Shown here: in pieces, positions 25,182-35,200 of the stretch
How positions within the stretch are numbered: the first letter of the stretch is position 1
Layout of the letters: each line of letters starts with the position of its first letter
Assembly: GCA_034008185.1 (NCBI GenBank)
Contig: CM067086.1
Span: 558,001 to 622,000, forward strand
Reading direction: 5' to 3'
Origin: Gorsachius magnificus
Lineage: Eukaryota > Chordata > Aves > Pelecaniformes > Ardeidae
DNA: 64,000 nt
Translations under genes and position numbers: made by a program
Notes under the pieces: generated by a model
Told to the model about the DNA's origin: nothing
What the model saw: the letters and a program-made list of their open reading frames with translations, nothing else
Database searches by the model: none

Positions 25182-25299
25182 TGGACCAGGTTGGATGGGG
25201 CTCTGAGCAACCTGATCTAGTTAGTGGTGTCCCTGCTCACTACGGGGGGGGGTTGAACTAGATGGCCTCTAGGGGTCCATTCCAACATTTTATGATTCT
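25182..25299 (+). mobile_element. CR1 LINE 3' tail fragment, first of a tandem pair
   Basis: Sense, about 118 nt, from gaccaggttggatggggctc to ttttatgattcta. Directly abutted by a second CR1. Confidence 0.85.
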
Positions 25300-25300
25300 A

Positions 25301-25828
25301 CATACCTCACCTAGAGTACTGCGTCCAGCTCTGGAACCCTCAGCACAAGAAGGACATGGAACTGTTGGAGCGGGTCCAGAGGAGGGCTACTAAAATGATC
25401 CGAGGGCTGGAGCACCTCTCCTATGAGGACAGGCTGAGGGAGTTGGGGTTGTTCAGCCTGGAGAAGAGAAGGCTGCGGGGAGACCTGATTGCGGCCTTTC
25501 AGTACCTAAAGGGGGCCTATAGGAAAGATGGGGATAATCTTTTTAGTAGGGCCAGCTGGGACAGGACAAGGGGTAATGGTTTTAAACTAAACCAGGGTAG
25601 GTTTAGACTGGATCTAAGGAGGAAATTCTTTACAACGAGGGTGGTGAAACACTGGCAGGGGTTGCCCGGAGAGGTGGTGGAGGCCCCATCCCTGGGACCA
25701 TTCCAGGCCAGGTTGGACGGGGCTGTGAGCAACCTGATGTGGTTCAAGGTGTCCCTGCTCCTGCAGGGGGGTTGGGCTGGGGGACCTCTGGGGGTCCCTT
25801 CCAACCCAAACCATTCCATGATTCTATA
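25301..25828 (+). mobile_element. CR1 LINE fragment, second of a tandem pair
   Basis: Sense, about 528 nt, starting catacctcacctagagtac. Translation gives [40 protein letters not shown]. It ends ccatgattcta. Confidence 0.92.
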
Positions 25829-26800
25829 CCAAGCAGGGTTGGCAATGGTCAAGACAGAAGCGCTTCGCACGGGCGGCGCGTTGACAGGCAGGCGGGCTAT
25901 TGATGGCGGGGCTAGGAGGAGTCACCAGATGGCCAGAGGAGCGAGCAGTTTGGAGGTAGAGCTGCGATGAACCCAGTGCTCTGATTATTATGTGCCAAGG
26001 AAGCGCGGCTCCAAAGGGTGGTGTGACTTCCCATTGGCTTTGTTTCTGGAATAGAGCGTTTCCTTCGCCCAAGCGAGTAACGTGTTGGAAGTGTCAGCCT
26101 GGTAATGATGGAATCTCCCCAAAAGCGGGAAAGATTTGTGTAGGTTTTCAATGCTGAAACGGGTAGGAAGGTCTGGTCCACCGGCTGTGGGTGTCGGTAC
26201 AGGAGGGGGAACTCCTCTGTTTTGGGATGGTCTGTGCAGTGGGTAAGTGATGGGGATAACTACGTCTGACGGGTGAACAGGTTTTGGTGGGACGAGGCAG
26301 CTTCTGTTACTGCAGCAATCGGCGCTGTGATACCATCTGTGGTCCGTCACAAACCCAACGCTTGTGTTCCTTCGAAGGTTCAAATTAGCTTCCATGTCAT
26401 CATGTCACTCGCCTTTCTTTGCCCAGGGCACTACATTAGAGAAACATCATATCCAAGTTTGATTTTTGTCTGCCTGGTGCGTGAGTGAGGTATGGCAGCT
26501 GATATTCCCTCTGAAATGCTGTGGGAAATCCCAATTACGTCATGAGTAACAAATGTGGGCACTTTCCGATTTTGCCTCCCTGAGCCTAACGGCAAATTGC
26601 CGGATTGGTACAAAGAGCGGTTTTAACTTCGGAGACGCAGCTTTGGAGCGGCGTGGTCGCTGCAGGTCACGGATGGAGCGCTCTGGCAGCAGCGCGCGAA
26701 GGTGAAAATGGGGAGGTTTGTGGGGTTGGAAGAAGAGAAGTGCTGTGACTTGGGACTGGGATGCATCAGCTGGGAGAACTTGGCACTCTTGAGATGGTGG
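25829..26800. other. No gene recognised; upstream of the minisatellite
   Basis: No repeat or coding exon recognised. Confidence 0.5.
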
Positions 26801-27933
26801 CTCGGAGCGGAGGGGCGCGGGCCAGCGTGTGGGGACTCGGAGCAGAGGGGTCGGGCCAATTGTGGGGGCTCGGAGCGAGGGGCATGGGCCAATGTCGGGG
26901 GCTCAGAGCGGAGGGGTGCGGGCCATGTGTGCAGGGGCTCGGGGAAGTGAGCGGGGCCTGGAGCGGAGGGGTCAGGCCAACAGTGCGGGGCTCGGGGCAA
27001 AGTGTGGGGGCTCAGAGCGGAGGGGCTGCGGGCCAACTTGCGGGGCTCGGGCAAGTGGGGCTTGGCAGGGGGCTTCGGGAGCGGGGGGGCTTGGGCCAAG
27101 TGTGGGGGCTCGGAGCGGAGGGGTGGGCGCAGCGGCGGGGGCTTGGGGCAAGTGGGGGGCTTGGAGCAGAGGGGTGCGGGCCAGTGTGGGGGCTCGAGCG
27201 GAGGGTGGGGCCAAGTGTGGGGGCTCAGAGCGGAGGGGGCTGGGCCAAGTGTGGGGGCTCGGAGCGGAGGGGTGCGGGCCAAGTGCGCGGGGGCTCGGAG
27301 CGGAGGGGCGCGGGCCAGCGTGCGGGGACTCGGGGCAAGTGCGGGGGCTCGGAGCAGAGGGGCGGGGGCTCGGGGCAAGTGTTGGGACTCGGAGCAGAGG
27401 GGCTCGGGCCAATTGTGGGGGCTCGGAGCGGAGGGGCATGGGCCAATGTGCGGGGGCTCAGAGCGGAGGGGTGCGGGCCAGTGTGCAGGGGCTCGGGGCA
27501 AGTGTGGGGGCTTGGAGCGGAGGGGTACAGGCCAACGTGCGGGGGCTCGGGGAAAGTGTGGGGGCTCAGAGCGGAGGGACGCGGGCCATTGCGGGGCTCG
27601 GGGCAAGTGTGGGGGCTTGGAGCGAGGGGTCGGGCCACGTGCGGGGGCTGGGAAGTGTGGGGGCTCGGAGCGGAGGGGGCGGCGCAGCGTGCGGCGGCTC
27701 GGGGCAAGTGTGGGGGCTTGGAGCGGAGGGGATCGGGCCAATTGTGGGGGCTCGGAGCGGAGGGGCTGGGCCAATGTGCGGGGGCTCGGAGCGAGGGGCG
27801 TGGGCCAATGTGCGGGGGCTCGGGGCAAGTGTGGGGGCTTGGAGCGAGGGGACGGCCAGTGCGGGGGCTCGGAGCAGAGGGGCGTGGGCCAGCGTGCGGG
27901 GGCTCGGAGCGAGGGCTGCAGGCCAATGTGTGG
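26801..27933 (+). repeat. Compound G-rich minisatellite (33-36 nt and 19-20 nt units)
   Basis: About 1.13 kb built from two unit types. The long unit begins CTCGGAGCGGAGGGG and continues with a variable ..CGGGCCAATGTGCGGGGG part (33-36 nt). The short unit is CTCGGGGCAAGTGTGGGGG (19-20 nt). They are interspersed, often long-long-short. Most units carry several CpGs and three or four runs of 3-5 G; about eight carry an intact CCAAT. Stops are rare, so long open frames arise in several frames on both strands with no coding meaning. Confidence 0.95.
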
Positions 27934-29061
27934 TGTCCCCCGGTCTGTGGTAGCGCAGGTGGGTACAGGTTACGAAGTGCGATGGGGTTTAGGGTGTGGA
28001 AGAGGGGAACAGGAATGACTGCTGCTGTCAGGAGGTCGCCGGTGGCTGTGGGCAGACCGCCCAGACGCGGTCTCAGAACACCAAAGGTTGAGAAAACCAA
28101 ACAGAAGTCAGGGTTGTGGGTCATGGCTGGAGTGTGTCGTGCACGAGATGCAGAAGGGAGATAGGGTGTGCTGCAGGGAAGGACTGAGCCGCGCTGACGC
28201 GGTGGACTTGGACTGGAGCAGAACTGAAACGGTGTGGGAGAGCTGTTTTGGGAGGAGGTGTCTGGATAGCCCTGTGCAGTCTCGTGACTTATACCACTGC
28301 TGTTGCTTTTTTCAAGGGTTTTGTGAAGCTTTAAAAATAGGAGTACAAACAAAATAGGAGGGGGGGGGGGGGGGGGAGGGAGGGAGCAGCAGCCAGCTCC
28401 TCAATCTTCGACTTTCTAATTGTTAGTGCCTGCCGGGGCCGGTGTGAACACAAAAGGAGATGTGGAGCTGGCAGGGTGCTTCTGTGCAACCCATGGTGGA
28501 GTGCGAGATCTCCTAGGAGCTCGCTCCTTCAGCTGTAAGTGCCTGCTGCTGGGAGCCAGTCAATAGCTTTCCCAGATCCTACCGCTAATTGCTAATGGGT
28601 ATTTTGGCTTGCGGAGCCAAGTGAGGGAGGGAACTGTTGGACAAGAAGAAAAAGAGGCAGGCAGCAGGTATGCCTATGGAAGAACGCGGTAACAGGGCCT
28701 TCTTGAGAGTTGAGGCCAGCATAACCTGTCCAGAGCACCCCACAGCGACTGCTTCCCAATGTGCAGCCCTAACAGGATTCCAGGTAATCTTGTGAAGTGG
28801 AACTGGGTGAGTGGTGATTGCATTCAGGGAGTTACACACCTGCTTCACCTAATACTTCCCACTCTTTAAACTGCACATTCCTCTCCTGTGCTCTCCTTCT
28901 CGGGCATGCCATGCCCCCTGGTGCTGGAAGGAAGAAGCTCTGGCATCTTTGGTGTGAGATAGGATAACTCTCAGGAGCAGTCCTGCTGGTGTGGGGCTTG
29001 GGGGGCTCTCCCGAGGGGGTTGGAGAGGGTCAGCAGCATCTTTCATTCTGTTCTTTTCCAG
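27934..29061. other. Interval between minisatellite and DAGLA start exon
   Basis: No coding exon recognised. Contains a G17 run at 28360-28376. Confidence 0.55.
28360..28387 (+). repeat. Poly-G run (G17) followed by AGGG units
   Basis: Seventeen consecutive G, then agggagggag. It lies about 730 nt upstream of the start codon and is a strong quadruplex-forming sequence by composition. Confidence 0.9.
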
Positions 29062-29105
29062 GAGGTGAGTGTTGTGACTGCTGAACTTCCTCAGACCCGC
29101 TAGCC
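29062..29105 (+). other. DAGLA: DAGLA 5' UTR part of the start exon
   Basis: A pyrimidine-rich acceptor (ttcttttccag) ends at 29061 and would begin the exon at 29062, leaving 44 nt of leader before the ATG. A second acceptor-like site (cttcctcag) ends at 29094 and would shorten the leader to 11 nt. The start context has G at -3 (gctagccATGc). The upstream non-coding exon or exons are not identified in this window. Confidence 0.6.
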
Positions 29106-29200
29106 ATGCCAGGGATTGTCGTGTTCCGCCGTCGCTGGTCTGTAGGCAGCGATGACCTGGTTTTGCCAGCCGTCTTCCTCTTCCTCTTGCATACCACCTG
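29106..29200 (+). CDS. DAGLA: DAGLA coding exon 1 (residues 1-32)
   Basis: Opens with [20 protein letters not shown], the invariant DAGLA N-terminus, and runs into the first membrane segment. It ends in phase 2 at a strong donor (gtaagtgaga). The basic FRRR stretch before the first hydrophobic segment fits a cytosolic N-terminus. This ATG is chosen because the protein start matches the family exactly and there is no competing upstream in-frame coding sequence. Confidence 0.96.
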
Positions 29201-32200
29201 GTAAGTGAGAAAGGCAGAACGATGGGTTTGAATTCTCCCATGAATTCTTTTTGCTATTCCTGTTTCTTGCAGCTGTAATTCTTCCCGCGCTTATACATGC
29301 GTCTGGAAGGTTTGTTTGGGGCATTTCAGACAGGCACCAACACATTTCCAGCTTCTGGTTCTTTGGATAAGTTCTATTCTAAGTTCTAGTTCCAGTTCCA
29401 AAGAGGGAGCCTGACCAGAGCTTCCTGCATCCTCCAGTGCTACCCAAGGTTGTCCACTGGAGTCTGGGGCTGTGTTTCTGTAGAGGGGCTCAGGAAAAAC
29501 CAAAATTGGAGTGGCAGATCCCATGGGATAATGTCACTTGACACAGATCATCAAAATGTTCTGTCCGGGGTAGCAGGGCCTCTGGATGGCTTGTGGGGAG
29601 GAGATGTGCAGAACAAATGAATATTAATTGTAAATAGCTGTGGGACACTGAGGCTCCTCAGTAGTTTTGTGAGGAGAGCTGGTGTGGGGTATTACGTGCA
29701 GCTTTCTTTGGCTTACTGCTGGTAACAAGCTGGTTTGTGACTGGCAGGTTTGTGATCCTCTCTGTGGTGCTCTTTGGGCTGGTGTACAACCCCAACGAGA
29801 CCTGCTCGCTTAACCTGGTGGACCACGGCAGAGGCTACCTGGGCATCCTGCTCAGTTGTATGATCGCAGAGGTGGCAATCATCTGGCTCAGCATGCGAGG
29901 CAGTATCCTGTACACAGAGCCACGGGACTCGATGCAGTATGTGCTCTATGTCAGACTGGGTAAGAGGCAGCGGCCTGAGGCCTCCTAATGACTCAGCCTC
30001 CACACTGCCATCTGCTATCGCAAAAGACTTCTCTCCCCACACCCTGACAAACACACAAGCTTCTGAAAGACATCCAGATGGCCACTTGTATGTGATATGC
30101 ATCTGAATACATCACATCTACTGCACCCTGTCATTGCTGTAAGACTTTCATGCAGTGCCCCAAATATCTTTCTAGCAAACCTTTAACTTGTCATCCTCAT
30201 TGCGATGCAGGTAATCCTTTTCCTCTAACAAAATATGCTCCCCTTCTGTCTCGCAACACAGATCTGCCACAGTGAGATGCATCTACACCTCTCCCCCACC
30301 TTTTTTTCCAGACGTTTTCCTGTGATACAGGCATATGTCTGTGTAAATCATGGTGGTTCTGACCCCGAGGCATGTGCATGTCCTTGCCTATCATACGGAC
30401 ACATCAGTCTACACCCACCTACCTTGAGACGTACACTTGACCTCTTGACTCACATGTGATGCATCCCTCCATCCAGCAGCCTGCACTTTGATACTCCACC
30501 TCCAGGCACCAGGAGATAAATAGGTTTACCACCTGCTCACTGGTTGCATCCTCTCTCTTAGAGTGCATATTTACCTTCCTAAAAACATTTCCCATCTCGC
30601 TCACCCACCAAGAACTAGATCAGCAAAGAGATTGTTCCTTGATCTCTCATCCAGGGCTTCCCTTTTAGCTTGTCTTCCCTCCTCCGTTCAGTTGTCTTCC
30701 AGTTGCACAAACTTGATCAGATTTTTTTTTTTTCCTGTGCTGAGTGAAGATTTCAAGAGAAAAATCTTTTGGAGGTGCAGAGTCAAGCTCATTCTAAACA
30801 AAGCCTCTCACGGTTTTGCATCTCGGGTTTTGCTGGATTCTTCTCATGCAGAATTGGCTAAAATCTGGGTAACCTTGCGTGAAAGCTCTGTCTGGGAGAC
30901 ATTTCCACCTTTGAGTGCTAAGTGCAAATCATTAACATGAACAGCAAACAAATCTTTCTCTCCGGTTTCCCAGACACGCTGCAGTCTCCCTAGAGAGCGT
31001 GTAGAGCCTGACAGTTTGAGTAACACTGTGTTAAAACCAGACTAAATGGGGCAAGGGAGGTAGGGAGAATCCAAAGAGCCATTTTCCTACCCAAGAATCA
31101 TCTGGTTTTCTTCCTTGTCTGCCTTAAACTAATGCAGGTGTCGAGGATCTGTATTTATACTGTATCTTGGGTCTCGTATAGGCTTGTTTCATGGGGCTTT
31201 TTACTCTTAGTGGCTTCATCGGTTCTGATGATGGAAATAGGAATGTGACCGCTGTGTGGGCAAGGTCCATGTGACTGTCCCATTTTAAGCATGTGCTGTT
31301 TGTGCATGTGAATCTAGGGAAAGAGTTCCAGTATGAACCCAGGAAAAGCTCATCCGTGCGACTGCTGCTCCTGTCCTGCAGCAGGTAATCTCAGAGGGGA
31401 GAGAAGCCAAGGTAGGCAAAGCCTAGCTCAGTTTAACAACATAGGTTGGGCTGCTCAGGAACTGGGTCCAGCCCTGGTTCCTTGCCCACTGCTCTTGAAA
31501 ACAGTTTGCTCTGTGGCTCTTTGAACCTGCCTTTCCAGGACAGTGCAAGTCTGTAGTAAGCCACAAAAGATGCCGTACTGACACGTAGGTAAGGAGGGTG
31601 GATGCTTGAGTCGGCTAGGCTGGAACATGGGTTTAGTCTCAGCTACACCAAAGGTTCCCTAGGCATTACTAAGCAAGCTATTTACCCTCTCCATACCTGA
31701 TTGCCCACCTGTACTTTGGGGTCGTAATATGTAGAGAAGGCGTGAGGACGAGCCGTTCAGAGCAGGGTTTCCCAACTTTTTTGTTCCAGGGAGCCACTGT
31801 CAACCCCCAGGTTCTTGTTCATTACCACAGTAACGTGCAAAACTGAGGAGCCAGTAGATGACTCCTTACGGACAGCATCCTGGGAACTGTTACTGGAAGG
31901 ACTGCAAAGGGCAGAGGTGCTGGGAACACTCGCAAAGTGTAGTAAGCAGGATTAATCCTGGATACATGCTGCTATTTATTCCCTGTCTTTGAATCAGGCC
32001 GGGTCTCTGAGGTGGGTAAGACCCAGGTACTGTTATGTGGTAGATTTAGACTGGATCTAAGGAGGAAATTCTTTACAACAAGGGTGGTGAAACACTGGAA
32101 CGGGGTTGCCCAGAGAGGTGGTGGAGGCCCCATCCCTGGGAACATTCCAGGCCAGGTTGGACGGGGCTGTGAGCAACCTGATGTGGTTCAAGGTGTCCCT

Positions 32201-35200
32201 GCTCCTGCAGGGGGGTTGGGCTGGGTGACCTCTAGGGGTCCCTTCCAACCCAAAACATTCTATGATTCTATGATTCTTGTTACCTAAGGGAGTCTTCCCA
32301 CCACCGTGGGTGGAAGGTACGGCTATCTGATTCACACCTCTGATACAGCCAAGGGCGCCGACTGCTCTGTGCTCGCGTGGTCCTCATGTCACTTAGGAGT
32401 AGTTAGTGTTAAGGACACATTACATTTTGGGTTCATTTTCTTGACTATCACCTTCCAAAGCCCTGAGGCCCAGTCCTGCAGTCACTTATTCCATGCAACT
32501 GTCCCACTAAAGAACCTGTCTTTGGGTTTCCTCTCCAGAAGATGGGGAGAGGCCGTTGCTAATCCTTAGGGAGATGCTGCTACTATCCATTGTCTTCCTT
32601 TTGTTTCAGCTATCTTGGTGATTGAGTTTGTGTATGCTATTGTGGGCATCGTTTGGCTAACGCAGTACTACACTTCCTGCAATGATATCACAGCAAAGAG
32701 TGTCACTTTGGGTATGTATTTGGAACGTGGTTTGTGTGCATTCCTGTGTATGCGCAGACATCCTCTTGCCTTGGAGAGCTAATTCATCCGTGCATGTGGG
32801 GATTGACTGTTGGAAGTGGATTGTAGCTGTAAATGCGGTGCTTGTTTTGCCTGAGATATTATTGCTCGGAACAGTTGTTCTATTCATTTGTTTCTGCTGT
32901 CCGTACTGAGGCAAGAATTCACATTCCCGTGGAAGGGTCTGGCTGGGGAGTCTGTAAGACCTGGTTTCCCCTTCTTCAGTTCAAAATGGTTTTACTGTTT
33001 CCCTGGAACTCCTTTTCAATCTCGGCCAGTCTCATGCGGGGCTAATGCTAATGTTGCAGTCCCCCTAGATACCCAGTGAGTATTTCATGGCCTTCTGCAT
33101 GGGCAATCTCCTAAAACAGCTGGGACACCTAGCTGTGGTTTAGAAGCCTTTCCGGAGGGTTTCCTTTTGCTGCAGCTGGCTGCAAGAGTTATTTTGGGTA
33201 ACTTTGTCTGCCTTGCAGCAACGGAGAGGTGGGTCTGATGCGTGTGGTGAAAAGCGGGAAGCGATGCTGCCAGGATTTACGGGCAGAGCACCTGACCTCT
33301 CTTCTTCCTTTGCAGGAATGGTGGTGTGCAACTGGGTTGTCATCCTGAGCGTCTGCATCACTGTCCTGTGCGTCTTCGACCCGACGGGCCGGACCTTTGT
33401 CAAACTGCGTGCCACGAAGCGGAGACAGCGCAACCTGAGGACGTACAACCTGCGGTAAAGCAGCGTTTCTGGAAGGCTGCCCTGCTTTTTTCCAGTTCTT
33501 CCCGCTCTCCTTGCCTTGCTTCGGGGAGCATTCAGCTTCAGGCGCTGCTTCCCTTTGCTGGTGAGGGTGATTTTGGAAGAATGCAGCTCAGACTGTCAGG
33601 TGCTGTGTGTGGGCATCTGCATCCAAAGGAGGCGAAGCAACGTGGTATCTGGCTGGATTGTGTGTTAGTCACTGAATTTGTGAATCCTTCTGAGCCCCTT
33701 GAGCCAGGGCTGACCACAACAGCTTGTCTGTCTGTCCTGTAGCAGTGTTTTGCCTGGTAACAGTGAGGCAGTGCTTTGATTTTGCTTAGGTTGAAACAGC
33801 AGCATCTTCCCAAGTCCCTTTCTTCCTTCATTTTTTGTCTTCAAAATGCAACCTTTTGGCCTGAGGTTTCTTGTATTTGATCTTGGCCAAGAAACAATTT
33901 CTTTTGTGTTGGCAGTCAGATCTTTTAATTAAGAATTGATTGCATCTTTGAGCTACCCAGACGGGGTTATGAAAGCTTTTTTCACCAAGCAAGGCATTTT
34001 TCAGCAGTTTTTTTTTCCAGTAGCAGGACAACACAAACAGGCTTTGTTTTCTCATGCAGTCTTGACATATGTAACTGTCAGCAAGGAATGCAGTCTTGTG
34101 GGACTTGAGGGCATTAGGTTTTGAATGCTAAAAAATGAGGCTTTTAAAAAATACTCGTCAAATTTTGTATTTCTCCTTGGGAATGGGGGTGTTTTGAATA
34201 CATGCTCTTCCAGTGTCTTGAAACGGGATCCTTCAGGTTGTCTTTCTGAGGAAGAAGTGGGCTTTTCTAAGGATGATGCAGCCAGTTTTGTTTGGAGGAG
34301 CCTGTTGGTTTTTTTTTTTTTTTCATTGCAGAATGTGTAAGACGTTCTTCCTAACCTTTCCAGCATGTTACTAACACCAGCCTTGAATATTCGGGGTTAG
34401 TGCCCCGTTAGCCTAACGTGTGCGATTGCTGCGCTGTGCTCAGGACCTTCCCAGGGAGATTGGGATGAGAAGCTACGACGTTACCGTGGGTCTGGTACCC
34501 CACGCTACCTCAAAGCTGTTTGGCTCATTATTTTTCCCGAGGGAAACGAGAGTGCCACAGATTGCAAAGTTTTATTGCCTGAGAACTTTAAATCGAAACA
34601 AACCCCAAAGTGATCTTCCCCGTGAGGAGGTTTGAGATCCCAGACAGCTGAGTGAAGGTATTTGTCCCCTGGGCCACGGCCAGGTTTATCCCTCCAGGCC
34701 TGTAACATTTTCGGAGAGCTCGTGCCTGCCCTTTGCCGATTTCCACTCTAGAAAGGGAGCGTTAACAGATGTTAACAAGCAAAGTGCTGTGGGCTAGCAT
34801 GGGAAAAGCAAACATAAAATGTTACTATGTGTTCACTACTAAAGCAATTGTTTTCAAAGACTATATTTTGAAATTCTCCGCTTGCTTGAAGCAATCCTTT
34901 CCAAGGAATATATTATGAAGCTCTCTGCCTGTTCCTGGCTTGTGGTCCTGTAAGATCGTATCGTAGAATCACAGCATGTTTTGGGTTGGAAGGGACCCCT
35001 AGAGGTCATCTAGGGCCTGTTGAAATCCCGGCTGTCTGCAGCGATACGGACAGCAGTAACTTGACCTTTGTATTATGCTTAACCTCAGCCGTATTTCCTC
35101 TGTCTTAACTGGTGGAAAAAAAACTTGATTGGTTTGGCACGTTAAGGAGCCATGTAACTTGGGCTTCCTCTTCGTGGTCCTCTGCTGTAGCTGTTGGACT

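Larger units (their letters stand above)
29960..32609 (+). other. DAGLA intron after coding exon 2, with one sense CR1
   Basis: GT-AG intron of 2650 nt. It holds a truncated CR1 (32040-32275) and a stretch near 31769-31920 that resembles a degraded DNA transposon end. The remainder has no feature I recognise. Confidence 0.85.

Noticed and set aside
26623..28352. Several very long open frames on both strands (up to 467 codons) over the minisatellite
   Set aside because: They exist in several frames at once because the G/C-rich units lack stop codons. The translations are low-complexity and unit lengths vary, so no frame is favoured.
1..29000. Coding exons of the mammalian neighbours of DAGLA (such as SYT7 or MYRF)
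   Set aside because: No matching peptide recognised in any frame on either strand.
29062..29094. A 3-nt micro-exon GAG between ttttccag and gtgagt
   Set aside because: The following intron would be only about 30 nt, too short to splice.
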